A stretch of 64,000 bases of DNA, taken from Saprospiraceae bacterium (lineage in GTDB: Bacteria > Bacteroidota > Bacteroidia > Chitinophagales > Saprospiraceae). Below the pieces are notes generated by a model. That model was not told the DNA's origin and made no database searches. It was given only the letters and a program-made list of their open reading frames with translations. The DNA is taken from the NCBI GenBank assembly GCA_027488855.1, contig JAIYAV010000095.1, positions 1 through 64,000 on the forward strand, written 5' to 3'. A program made the position numbers and the translations under genes. This document shows positions 19,229-28,833 of the stretch, in pieces. Each line of letters opens with the position of its first letter. Position 1 is the stretch's first letter.

Positions 19229-20092
19229 TTATTCAAGCTTGAAACGGATAGGCAAGTTGAACTGTACCCTTACCGGTTGTCCACGTTGTTTACCTGGTTG
19301 CCATTTTGGCATCGAGCGTACTACGCGCAATGCTTCTTCATCGCAACCTGCACCAATACCTTTTACAACCTGAGCACCAGCAATAGAACCATCTCGTTCT
19401 ACTACGAATTGTACTACAACCATACCTTCTACACCGTTTTCCTTCGCAATGGTAGGATACTCGATGTTTTGTGCCAAGAATTTAAGCAAAGCTGCTGTTC
19501 CATCAGGGAAAGAAGGCATTTGTTCAACTACCTTAAAAACCTCTTGAGTAACCTTTGGTTTTTCTTCCTCCTGAACCACCTCAGGAGCTGGTTCGTCAAT
19601 TGGTGCGTCACCTAAGCCATCGGGCACGCCATCCTCTTTGCCTTCCTGCGTTTTGGTACTTACTTCAATGTCTTTCATTTCTTCCTGAGTTGGTGGTGGA
19701 ACTTCTTCCACGACTTCCTCATCTTTCTTCACCACAGGAGCCACGAAAGCAATGGTCGCTTTTGGTGGTGGTGGTTCCACTGGTGGTGGCGGCGGTGGCG
19801 GTACTGCTTTGGGGTCGATCGGCGGTGGCTCAGCCAGGTTAACCTCTACGCTGAGGGTGTCCTGGTTGGCTTGATTTTCACGAATTACCTTTGCCAACAA
19901 TTGGCCGCCAATCAATAAAGCGATGAGGCCCAATGCTGCGAGTGTCCCCTGAGTCATGCGGTCACTGTACTTCTTACGCAGTACATAGGCTCCATAACTC
20001 TGGTTGCGCCCAGCAAAGATAATATCATTCAAATCCGCCTTCATTACCGCATCCGCCTTAACAGCTCCTTGTGGAGTTTTTTGGGTACTCAT
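19229..20092 (-). CDS. tonB: TonB family energy transducer
   Basis: Proline-rich linker PPPPPPPVEPPPPK; C-terminal IEYPTIAKENGVEGMVVVQFVVERDGSIAGAQVVKGIGAGCDEEALRVVRSMPKWQPGKQRGQPVRVQFNLPIRF. Confidence 0.95.
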   Translation of the reverse strand: MSTQKTPQGAVKADAVMKADLNDIIFAGRNQSYGAYVLRKKYSDRMTQGTLAALGLIALLIGGQLLAKVIRENQANQDTLSVEVNLAEPPPIDPKAVPPPPPPPVEPPPPKATIAFVAPVVKKDEEVVEEVPPPTQEEMKDIEVSTKTQEGKEDGVPDGLGDAPIDEPAPEVVQEEEKPKVTQEVFKVVEQMPSFPDGTAALLKFLAQNIEYPTIAKENGVEGMVVVQFVVERDGSIAGAQVVKGIGAGCDEEALRVVRSMPKWQPGKQRGQPVRVQFNLPIRFKLE

Positions 20093-20110
20093 GCGCGAAT
20101 TATTTTTAAA

Positions 20111-20725
20111 TTATTTGATACCTGTCTTGGCAATTTCGGCGTTGATGGCCTGCATACCTTTCTCAGAGATAAGGCGATTACCAGATTTTGTGGCAACCAG
20201 CTTGTCGATTTCAGAGAATTCGTCAATGATGGCATAACGCTTCACGCCAGTAATGGCCATTTCGTCCAAGATGTCTACCATGTTGCGGTACTTGGAATCA
20301 GGCAATGGTTTGATCATTACAAAGAGTTCGTCTTTGTCACCCCATTGCTGTTGTACCTCCAACTGGCGCTGCTTGATCATGGCGCGGATTCCCGTTCTAG
20401 AGAAAAACGTACTGTCTACTTTGATACTGGTATCGTCGCTGGCACCAGTGTAACAGTAGAGCATATCGTTTTTGCCCATCACAATGGAATAGGTTTTGGA
20501 CTGCTTGATTTCAGGCAAGTCTTCCGTTTTTTCCTTGTCTTTAGCAGGCTTGTTTACTTCCATCGCCTTAGGCTTGCTGAAAGTAGTAGCCAACATAAAG
20601 AAGGTAATCAGAAGAAACCCTAAATCCACCATCGCTGTCAAATCCACCCGGGTTGAAGACTTTTTCGATCGGGCTTTCTTTTTGCCTTTTTTTGCCCCAC
20701 TTTCGGGGGTATTCATTTCTGCCAT
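20111..20725 (-). CDS. exbD: ExbD/TolR family biopolymer transport protein
   Basis: RVDLTAMVDLGFLLITFFMLATTFSKP. Confidence 0.9.
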   Translation of the reverse strand: MAEMNTPESGAKKGKKKARSKKSSTRVDLTAMVDLGFLLITFFMLATTFSKPKAMEVNKPAKDKEKTEDLPEIKQSKTYSIVMGKNDMLYCYTGASDDTSIKVDSTFFSRTGIRAMIKQRQLEVQQQWGDKDELFVMIKPLPDSKYRNMVDILDEMAITGVKRYAIIDEFSEIDKLVATKSGNRLISEKGMQAINAEIAKTGIK

Positions 20726-20768
20726 GGCTTCAATGCTTTTAAAGGGCCAATAAAATTATTGCCTTCGA

Positions 20769-21395
20769 TTACTCTTTATTGGCGCTTTCAGCGTTAGCTG
20801 CCCTGCCAGAAGTAATCAGGTTGAATTTGTTCACCTTGCGCTCTTGAAGTTGAGCAATGACTTCGTTGACGTCTTCGTAGCTTGCTTCTTTGTCGGCTTT
20901 TACCGCAATTCGCAATTTAGGATTTGATTGACGTGCGAAGAGAATTGCATCCATGAATTCACTAGGATTAGGTGGTTTGACCTCCATGCTGATCCCCGGC
21001 TGCTTTACCTTGTTGAGTTCTTCTGGGCTCAAGGCAAGGAACTGAGGCAACTGGCTGGCTGAAACCCCGTAGCTGTCCAACACTACAAAGTTGTGCTGCA
21101 TAGTTGCAGTTACTTTAAACTTGTAGTGTTCCGCCATTTTGGCCAACCAAAGTGCACGTGTATTCTGATCATCAACCCCAATGAATACCTTCCCGCCTTT
21201 TTCAACCTGGATCAACAAAATGTCCTTGTCTGGAAGAGGCAACTGCGCAGTAGATGAAGGGATGTTGATCTGTGCTACTTCGTTTGGCTTAAACTTCGTG
21301 GTCAAGATGAAGAAAGACAAAAGAAGAAAGGCAACATCACACATCGCGGTCATATCGATCGCTGTACTTTTGCGTGGTAACTTTACCTTACTCAT
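20769..21395 (-). CDS. exbD: ExbD/TolR family biopolymer transport protein (second copy)
   Basis: TAIDMTAMCDVAFLLLSFFILTTKFKPNE. Confidence 0.9.
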   Translation of the reverse strand: MSKVKLPRKSTAIDMTAMCDVAFLLLSFFILTTKFKPNEVAQINIPSSTAQLPLPDKDILLIQVEKGGKVFIGVDDQNTRALWLAKMAEHYKFKVTATMQHNFVVLDSYGVSASQLPQFLALSPEELNKVKQPGISMEVKPPNPSEFMDAILFARQSNPKLRIAVKADKEASYEDVNEVIAQLQERKVNKFNLITSGRAANAESANKE

Positions 21396-21414
21396 GCTTT
21401 TAATTTTTAAAAAC

Positions 21415-21464
21415 GCTCTATCTTACCAGATGCAGTACGCATCAAAAGTGGTGTGCGATAGAGC
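21415..21464 (-). terminator. Terminator/attenuator-like hairpin between exbB and exbD
   Basis: Arms gctctatc (21415-21422) and gatagagc (21457-21464), T-run after the stem on the minus strand; inner gatgc-agtac-gcatc hairpin. Confidence 0.5.
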
Positions 21465-21482
21465 ATTTTTTTTTAAAAATTT

Positions 21483-22313
21483 TTAGTGCTTGGAAGCAAA
21501 AGTTTGAGCGATGCTGAAACCAGCTTCATCGATGGCATAAGTCATACCGTCGATACGAGTGGTAAAGAAGTTGTAAAAGATGATCGCAAGTGCAGAAGTA
21601 GAGATACCCAATGCAGTGTTGATCAAGGCTTCAGAGATACCAGTTGAAAGAGCAACCGCATCTGGAGCACCAGTAGATGCCATCGCGGAGAAGGATTTGA
21701 TCATACCAAATACTGTTCCCAACAAACCCAACAATGTTGCGATTGAAGATACAGTTGCCAGGATAACCAAGTTTTTCTCCAACATTGGAAGTTCCAATGA
21801 AGTAGCTTCTTCGATTTCCTTGGTGATGGCCAACACTTTTTGCTCACGGTCAAGCCCTGTTTCCGTTTGCATTTTCTTGTAAGTTTCCAATCCAGCTTTA
21901 ACTACAGCAGCAACTGAACCCTTCTGCTTGTCGCATTCAGCAATCGCAGAGTCTACGTTGTCCGCATTAAGCAGCTGTTGGATTTTTCTTACAAAGTTTG
22001 GAATTGAACCTTTACCCCGCGCATTGAAGATGGTAAAGATGCGCTCAAAAAATACAGAAAGAACCAATAAAAAGGTTCCGATCAAAATGGGAACCAAGAA
22101 CCCACCTTTGTACATCATACCTTGGATTTTCCCAGGAATTGGGTGGTTTTTGTTGTCTCCTCCTTCAAACCATTGGCCATCGCCAAGGTAAAGCGAATAG
22201 ACAAGGTAACCACAAACCAACACAATTGGAACAATTGCGAAGGCAAATACTGTACTGAAAGAACCGGATGACGCTTGTGCTGCTTTAGCAGCTGGTTTTG
22301 TCGATTTACTCAT
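21483..22313 (-). CDS. exbB: MotA/TolQ/ExbB proton channel family protein
   Basis: LATVSSIATLLGLLGTVFGMIKSFSAMASTGAPDAVALSTGISEALINTALGISTSALAIIFYNFF. Confidence 0.93.
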   Translation of the reverse strand: MSKSTKPAAKAAQASSGSFSTVFAFAIVPIVLVCGYLVYSLYLGDGQWFEGGDNKNHPIPGKIQGMMYKGGFLVPILIGTFLLVLSVFFERIFTIFNARGKGSIPNFVRKIQQLLNADNVDSAIAECDKQKGSVAAVVKAGLETYKKMQTETGLDREQKVLAITKEIEEATSLELPMLEKNLVILATVSSIATLLGLLGTVFGMIKSFSAMASTGAPDAVALSTGISEALINTALGISTSALAIIFYNFFTTRIDGMTYAIDEAGFSIAQTFASKH

Positions 22314-22563
22314 GGCTAATCAGGATTTTTAGAAAAAAATTATGTTTTAGTTAACAAATGTTTTACCAAAAGGAAACGTGGGAAGGAAGTGTTCGCAGCC
22401 GTGAAGATAAACAAAAGATAATTCTTTGCAAGTATAAAATTTGCCGGAAAATATGGCTTTGCACAGCTTGTGACAATAATTAAGAGGTGACAACGCAAAC
22501 AAAAACACAACAAGTGGTATAATTTGATGGATAATGTTTTGATAGTGTTGAAAATACAATAAC

Positions 22564-22595
22564 AAAGGGGCAAAATGATTGCATTTTGCCCCTTT
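22564..22595 (-). terminator. Terminator hairpin downstream of nuoN
   Basis: aaaggggcaaaat-gattgc-attttgcccctttc, perfect stem. Confidence 0.7.
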
Positions 22596-22669
22596 CTCAG
22601 TAGAATTTATTATTTGTAAAAAATACAAGATTTTTTATTTGGCCTACATTCTCGTAACATTGGTTGGGC

Positions 22670-24049
22670 TTACCAGCCGTTCAATACCACATTGGGAAAA
22701 ATGCCCAGCACCAACAGCACCAAGGTACAGATCACTAAAACGGCTGAATAGCCGAGCACATATGGCACCGTAACTGGCCCCTCGGCAGCGCCTTGGAAGG
22801 CAGTACGCATGACCCTGAAATAGTAAAAAATACCAATTGCCGAATTTAAGGCGGCCAGTACCACCAACCATGCGTAACCATTGTGTAGTGCATCTACAAA
22901 AACGGCATATTTGCCAATAAATCCGGCCAGGGGTGGAATACCCGCGAGTGAAAGCATCGACAGTACCAAACAAAAGGTAAGCAGGGGCTTGCTTTGATAC
23001 AAACCTTTGAGCCCATCAATGGAACCGCTGCCTAAACTTTCTTTAACGGTCAGGTATACCGCAATGGCAATAACGTTGGCAATGGAATACACCAACATAT
23101 AATACAGTACAGTAGAGGAGGAGTTGGTCCCTAAACCAACCAGTGCCAGCATCACATAACCCGCATTGGCGATACTAGAGAATGCCAACAAACGTTTCAG
23201 GTTATTTTGGTTCAAAGCCATTAAGTTGCCTATAGTCATCGTCAAGGCAGACAATACGGCAAGCAATGGCGTAAAACTGTCTCCAATGGGTGCAATAGCC
23301 TGGGTCAAAAAGCGCAAAAAGCCCCCAAACGCGGCGGTTTTTGCTACAGTTGCCATAAACACCATGATAACAGCTGGAGAACCCTGATATACATCCGGTG
23401 CCCAAAAGTGAAAAGGTGCAGCCGAAATTTTGAAAATGAAGGCAATCATAATCAGCATCACTCCCAATTTCACCAAAGCAGGAGTTTCTGGCGTGTTGCT
23501 CAAATAGGCACTAATGGCACCGAAATCAAAACTGCCGCTCATCCCGTACATCAGCACCATGCCCAAAAGCAGGAAAACGGTAATGAAAGAACCCATCAGG
23601 AAGTACTTCAAGCCCGCTTCATTGGAAAGCAGGTTGTTCCGTTCGCTGGTTGCCAATATATATAATGGTATAGAGAGGATTTCCAAACCAACAAAAAACA
23701 TCACCAGATTGTAACTGCCAACCATAATCATGCCCCCAACGACAGAAAACAGGAACAAGGCATAAATGTCGCCCAGGTGCTCGTGGTTGTCGCGGTAATA
23801 CCGACGGCTCAGGATCAGAATGACCAAAGTTACACCCATTAGTACAGCTGAAAAATTGACCGCAAAACTGTCAAACTTCAACATGCCAGAATAAACCGGA
23901 GCATCGTGCAGGTTCTGAGGCAAAAAATTGGACACAAAGGCGGCCAGGGTAGCCACTAAAACTGCTGGTAGCGCCAGCTTTTTTAGCTTATATGCCCCAA
24001 TAAACATGGACAAGATGCCCGCAAGTGAAAGTATAATGATCGGATACAT
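22670..24049 (-). CDS. nuoN: NADH-quinone oxidoreductase subunit N
   Basis: Proton-pumping antiporter-type membrane protein; position at the end of the nuo cluster; KLGVMLIMIAFIFKISAAPFHFWAPDVYQGSP. Confidence 0.95.
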   Translation of the reverse strand: MYPIIILSLAGILSMFIGAYKLKKLALPAVLVATLAAFVSNFLPQNLHDAPVYSGMLKFDSFAVNFSAVLMGVTLVILILSRRYYRDNHEHLGDIYALFLFSVVGGMIMVGSYNLVMFFVGLEILSIPLYILATSERNNLLSNEAGLKYFLMGSFITVFLLLGMVLMYGMSGSFDFGAISAYLSNTPETPALVKLGVMLIMIAFIFKISAAPFHFWAPDVYQGSPAVIMVFMATVAKTAAFGGFLRFLTQAIAPIGDSFTPLLAVLSALTMTIGNLMALNQNNLKRLLAFSSIANAGYVMLALVGLGTNSSSTVLYYMLVYSIANVIAIAVYLTVKESLGSGSIDGLKGLYQSKPLLTFCLVLSMLSLAGIPPLAGFIGKYAVFVDALHNGYAWLVVLAALNSAIGIFYYFRVMRTAFQGAAEGPVTVPYVLGYSAVLVICTLVLLVLGIFPNVVLNGW

Positions 24050-24073
24050 ACTTTATGATTAATGGGTCGTTGG

Positions 24074-25510
24074 TCAAAGTGATTGCAACAATTGTTCAAT
24101 CGAGGGTTGTGCGATGCGGGTAATGATGTCGGGGAACAAGCCCATCAGTACGATGGCGATGACAATGGGTACCAACACGGCTTTGTCCCAAATGTCCAGA
24201 TCCGGAAAAGCACTAACCTTGGTTTCACCCAACATCACGCCCTGATAAGATTTGAACATGTATACTGCACCCAAGATAACCCCCGAACCAGCCACCAAGC
24301 TCCAGCCCCAATTCTGTTTGAACAAGGAAGAAAGCAACATAAATTCACCCGGGAAACCATTGGTCAGCGGCAATGCCACACTGCCGAGCAACACTACAAA
24401 GTACGTAGTTGCAAACCAGGGCGCAATGTTTCGAATCCCTCCTAACTGAGCAATCTCATTGGTTTGGGTACGCTCCATCAGGATGGCACAAACATAGAAC
24501 AAACCGATGGCATTGACTCCGTGGGCAAACATCTGCAACATGGAGCCCGTCAAACCTTCGGTGCTTACTGTCAAAATCCCCGCAGCAATCAAACCGACGT
24601 GGGCAATGGAAGAGTAAGCAAACAAACGTTTGAGGTCTTTTTGTTGAATGGCGATTACACTAGCGTAGGCAATACCGATGACGATTAACCAGATCATCCA
24701 GGGGGCATGTTGCTGCAGTGCATTGGGTGCAATCGGCAATACCCAGCGAATGATGCTGTACAAACCCATTTTGAGCATGATGCCCGAAAGCAACATGGTG
24801 CCCGCCGTTGGAGCTTGTGTATAGGTATCAGGCTGCCAGGTATGGAACGGGAAAACCGGTATTTTGATGGCGTAAGCGAGCATAAAAGAAAGCAGTACGA
24901 AAGTTTCTGCTTCAGGGCTCAAGCTTACCTTATAAACATTGCTGATGTCGAAGGAGGCTGGGCTCCACTGTTGGCTTAGGAAAATGATGGCCACCAGCAT
25001 CAACAAGCTACCTACCAAGGTGTAGATGAAAAACTTCATCGCTGTTTTGCGGTGTTGGCCGGAGCCCCACAACAAAACCAGGAAGTAAGCTGGAATAAGC
25101 GCCAATTCCCAGAAAATATAGTACAAGAACAAATCCTGGGCAACAAAAACCCCAGTCATCGCTCCTTGCATGATCAGCATCAGACCGTAAAATAGCCCCT
25201 GATGGTCATGGTTTTCTTTAAAAGTAGACAGGAAAATCAGTGGTGACAACAAGTTGGTCAACAGAAGCATCACCATACTGATGCCGTCGGCACCTACGTG
25301 GTAGCCTATCCCCAGCATGGGCAACCATTCGCTTTGTGCTTCAAATTGAACACCTCCAGTTGGTACAAAACTCGAAGCCATGTAAACGCTCAGGGCCGCA
25401 GCAACCAGGGAAAGCAACAGTGCTTGCCAGCGGGTAGTGCTGGTTCCTGGAATCAACGTGAGGAGCAATCCCCCCAGAATGGGTATAAAGAGTAAAAGTG
25501 TAGTCAGCAT
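24074..25510 (-). CDS. nuoM: NADH-quinone oxidoreductase subunit M (start trimmed to MLTTLLLF)
   Basis: FMLAYAIKIPVFPFHTWQPDTYTQAPTAGTMLLSGIMLKMGLY. Confidence 0.95.
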   Translation of the reverse strand: MLTTLLLFIPILGGLLLTLIPGTSTTRWQALLLSLVAAALSVYMASSFVPTGGVQFEAQSEWLPMLGIGYHVGADGISMVMLLLTNLLSPLIFLSTFKENHDHQGLFYGLMLIMQGAMTGVFVAQDLFLYYIFWELALIPAYFLVLLWGSGQHRKTAMKFFIYTLVGSLLMLVAIIFLSQQWSPASFDISNVYKVSLSPEAETFVLLSFMLAYAIKIPVFPFHTWQPDTYTQAPTAGTMLLSGIMLKMGLYSIIRWVLPIAPNALQQHAPWMIWLIVIGIAYASVIAIQQKDLKRLFAYSSIAHVGLIAAGILTVSTEGLTGSMLQMFAHGVNAIGLFYVCAILMERTQTNEIAQLGGIRNIAPWFATTYFVVLLGSVALPLTNGFPGEFMLLSSLFKQNWGWSLVAGSGVILGAVYMFKSYQGVMLGETKVSAFPDLDIWDKAVLVPIVIAIVLMGLFPDIITRIAQPSIEQLLQSL

Positions 25511-25520
25511 GAGCGTTTCG

Positions 25521-27416
25521 TTAAAACAGGATTTGTAATGCCAACAAGAGTATAATGCCCAGGGCAAAGACGAAGAGGTACAAACCTACCGCGCCTTGTT
25601 GGATGTTTTTCAATAAGGCACCGGCATTCGTGACGGATTGACCTACACCATTGATGATCCCGTCGAGAATTTTAGGATCTACAACGCGGCCAAACCACTC
25701 CGACAATAACTGAGTAGGTTTTACAAACAAAGCCTGGTACAATTCGTCTACAAAATATTTGTGGCTGAGTACCCGCCCAAAACCTTGTTCCGCCTCATCT
25801 TCAACGGGGACGGTATTTTTACCCACATAAATGGAATAGGCAAAGGCAATTACGGCTACCACGAGAGCGACTACAATCCCCATTAATACCCATTCGGTAC
25901 TCGCTGAAATGGCATGATGGTGTTCGTGACCTTCCTCCATCCCCAGCACTCCTGCCAGGGTATGTTGCAACCAGTCGCCGCCACCCATCAGGGCTGGCCA
26001 GTTGAGAAAACCACCGATTACCGAAAGCACAGCCAAGACACCTAAAGGAGCCGTCATCGAAATCGGTGACTCATGTGCGTGGTGCAACGTATCGTGTTCC
26101 ACCCGACTTTGGCCAAAAAAGACCAAAAAGAACATGCGGAACATATAGAATACCGTCAGCAAGGAGGCAATTACGCCTGCTGCAAACAGCAACGGACTTT
26201 TTTCGTAAGCAGCCAGCAGGATTTGGTCTTTGGAAACGAAACCTGCGAAAGGAGGAATACCCGCAATGGCCAGGGTACCAACCAAAAATACAATGAAGGT
26301 AACCGGTAGCACCTTGCGCAAGGCCCCCATTTTGCGGATGTCTTGCTCGCCATCCAGGCCGTGGATCACACTACCTGCACCCAGGAACAACAAAGCTTTG
26401 AAAAAAGCGTGTGTCACCAGGTGGAAAAAGGCAGCAACGTATGCACCCAATCCAAGGGCAAAAAACATCAAACCCAACTGAGATACGGTGGAATAGGCGA
26501 GAACCTTCTTGATGTCGTTTTGTTTCAAACCAATCGTAGCAGCAAAAATCGAGGTAGCCAAGCCCACCACCGTCAGCACTTGCATGCTAATGGGGCTCAG
26601 GTCGAACAACACGTGGCTGCGAATGGTCAGGTAAACACCCGCAGTAACCATCGTAGCCGCGTGGATCAGGGCAGATACCGGAGTAGGACCAGCCATCGCG
26701 TCAGGCAACCAGGTGTACAGTGGAATTTGTGCACTTTTACCCGCTGCTCCAACTATGAATAATAAGGTAAGGGTTGTAATGTCAAAGGTAGAGATGCGAG
26801 CCCAAACAGCGGGATCAAGTACATCTTTGTAGTTGAGTGAACCCACCAAGTACAACATACCGAACAAACCCAGCAAAAAGCCGAGGTCACCAATTCGGTT
26901 CATCACGAAGGCTTTTTTGGCTGCTTCGTTGTACTCATCTACTTTGAACCAAAAGCCTATCAATAAGTAAGAGCAGAGCCCAACCCCTTCCCAACCTGCA
27001 AACAGCAGGAGGTAGTTGTTGCTCATGACCAAAATGAGCATGAAAAACACGAACAAGTTGAGGTAGGCAAAAAAGTAATTGTGCCGCTCATCATCGTGCA
27101 TGTAACCAGTAGAGTAAATATGAATCAAAGATCCCACCCCGCTGATTACCAACATCATGATCAAGGAAAGAGGATCGACTAAAAAGCCAAAATTAACCGA
27201 CCAGGTACCACTCGATAACCAAGTGTACAAGTTTTGTTCCAAAGCGCCGTTGCCAAAAACTGCTCCCATCAATCCTAGGGATAGAACAAAGGAAGCCAAA
27301 ACACTTGCGCATCCGATCATTCCAGCCACTCCTTTGGGAAGTTGTTTTGCTCCTAGCCCCAGGACGAAAAAGCCGAGGAGCGGAAGCACGGGAATGAGCC
27401 AAATTAGGTTTTCCAT
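25521..27416 (-). CDS. nuoL: NADH-quinone oxidoreductase subunit L
   Basis: GAAGKSAQIPLYTWLPDAMAGPTPVSALIHAATMVTAGVYL. Confidence 0.97.
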   Translation of the reverse strand: MENLIWLIPVLPLLGFFVLGLGAKQLPKGVAGMIGCASVLASFVLSLGLMGAVFGNGALEQNLYTWLSSGTWSVNFGFLVDPLSLIMMLVISGVGSLIHIYSTGYMHDDERHNYFFAYLNLFVFFMLILVMSNNYLLLFAGWEGVGLCSYLLIGFWFKVDEYNEAAKKAFVMNRIGDLGFLLGLFGMLYLVGSLNYKDVLDPAVWARISTFDITTLTLLFIVGAAGKSAQIPLYTWLPDAMAGPTPVSALIHAATMVTAGVYLTIRSHVLFDLSPISMQVLTVVGLATSIFAATIGLKQNDIKKVLAYSTVSQLGLMFFALGLGAYVAAFFHLVTHAFFKALLFLGAGSVIHGLDGEQDIRKMGALRKVLPVTFIVFLVGTLAIAGIPPFAGFVSKDQILLAAYEKSPLLFAAGVIASLLTVFYMFRMFFLVFFGQSRVEHDTLHHAHESPISMTAPLGVLAVLSVIGGFLNWPALMGGGDWLQHTLAGVLGMEEGHEHHHAISASTEWVLMGIVVALVVAVIAFAYSIYVGKNTVPVEDEAEQGFGRVLSHKYFVDELYQALFVKPTQLLSEWFGRVVDPKILDGIINGVGQSVTNAGALLKNIQQGAVGLYLFVFALGIILLLALQILF

Positions 27417-27461
27417 AAAAGTCTGTTCGATTCAGTTAAAGTGTTCTACACTTCAACTTAT

Positions 27462-27785
27462 TTACCATTTTAACTGCTTCAAAGCATTGACATCTACCGA
27501 CTTGACATTGCGGTAAATCATGACCAAGATCGCTAGGCCCAGGGCAACTTCCGCTGCGGCAACGACCATGACGAAAAAGACGAACACTTGGCCACTTGGA
27601 TCACCCCGGTGAGCCGAAAAGGCTACGGCCAACAAATTGACCGCATTCAGCATCAATTCAATGGACATGAACACCACGATCATGTTGCGGCGACGTAAGA
27701 CCCCGACCATCCCAATGCAAAAAAGAATCAGGCTCAGGATGATGAACTGTTCGAGTGGAACAGTGTCGAATATACTTTTTTCCAT
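27462..27785 (-). CDS. nuoK: NADH-quinone oxidoreductase subunit K
   Basis: GMVGVLRRRNMIVVFMSIELMLNAVNLLAVAF. Confidence 0.97.
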   Translation of the reverse strand: MEKSIFDTVPLEQFIILSLILFCIGMVGVLRRRNMIVVFMSIELMLNAVNLLAVAFSAHRGDPSGQVFVFFVMVVAAAEVALGLAILVMIYRNVKSVDVNALKQLKW

Positions 27786-27787
27786 AA

Positions 27788-28282
27788 CTATTCTTCTTTT
27801 TTGGTCAGTACAATCACCCCAACCATGGTAGCAATCAGCAACACAGAGGTCAGCTCAAAGGGCAGTAAGTATTCGTTGAAGAGCATTTTGCCCAGTACTT
27901 TGACCGTACCATTTTCAGCAGCATTGACACCTCTGGCTGGGAGTGTGGTCACATAAGTGCCATAGCCCAAAATGCCAGCCATGGCCAAGCCAAACAGACC
28001 AGCGATCCACTTGACACTGGTATTGTTGCTGACGATCGAACTCACTGAATTCAAATTGAGCATCATCACCACAAAAAGGAAAAGTACCATGATGGCCCCA
28101 GCATAAACAATGATGTGTACGACCGCTACAAATTCAGCATTGAGCTGTAGGTAAAGGCCCGCCATAGCAAAAAAAGTAACCACCAATGCCAATACACTGT
28201 ACATGGCATTGCGCGCGAAAATGGTGACCAATGCACCAACGATTGCGATAAGGGCGAGTCCGTAAAAAATGACCTGTTCCAT
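27788..28282 (-). CDS. nuoJ: NADH-quinone oxidoreductase subunit J
   Basis: ARNAMYSVLALVVTFFAMAGLYLQLNAEFVAVVHIIVYAGAIMVLFLFVVMMLN. Confidence 0.96.
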   Translation of the reverse strand: MEQVIFYGLALIAIVGALVTIFARNAMYSVLALVVTFFAMAGLYLQLNAEFVAVVHIIVYAGAIMVLFLFVVMMLNLNSVSSIVSNNTSVKWIAGLFGLAMAGILGYGTYVTTLPARGVNAAENGTVKVLGKMLFNEYLLPFELTSVLLIATMVGVIVLTKKEE

Positions 28283-28287
28283 GTGCT

Positions 28288-28818
28288 TTATTTGTCCTTC
28301 TTGCGTTTGCTAATGTCGATGCGGCCTTCCAGGGCAACCTTTTCTACCAGGTCTTCTTTGCGGAAGATGAAATTGGCGCGCTCGTAATTGGAGGTCACAA
28401 TCCGATCGGTAAGGTAAATGGCATCTTTGGGGCAGGCCTCTTCGCACAAACCACAAAAGATACAGCGCAGCATATTGATGTCGTATTCTACTGCGTATTT
28501 TTCCTCACGGTAAAGGTGTTCCTCTCCTTTTTGGCGCTCACCCGCCACAATCGTGATGGCTTCGGCTGGGCAAGCTACGGCACAAAGCCCACAGGCTGTG
28601 CAGTTCTCCCGCCCTTCGGCATCCCGTTTGAGTACGTGCTGGCCCCGGAAAACGGCGCTGTGTTCACGGACTTGTTCGGGGTATTGAACCGTGGCACCTT
28701 TTTTCAACATGTGCGAAAACGTAACCCGCAATCCACCAACGATGGCTGGCAGGTACATGCGTTCGCTGAAGGTCATTTCCTTGTTCGAAACTTGTTTGGA
28801 GCGATTGGTCAATTGCAT
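28288..28818 (-). CDS. nuoI: NADH-quinone oxidoreductase subunit I (2x[4Fe-4S])
   Basis: CTACGLCAVACPAEAI and CIFCGLCEEACPKDAI. Confidence 0.97.
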   Translation of the reverse strand: MQLTNRSKQVSNKEMTFSERMYLPAIVGGLRVTFSHMLKKGATVQYPEQVREHSAVFRGQHVLKRDAEGRENCTACGLCAVACPAEAITIVAGERQKGEEHLYREEKYAVEYDINMLRCIFCGLCEEACPKDAIYLTDRIVTSNYERANFIFRKEDLVEKVALEGRIDISKRKKDK

Positions 28819-28833
28819 GTTTACCCGTTTTGC

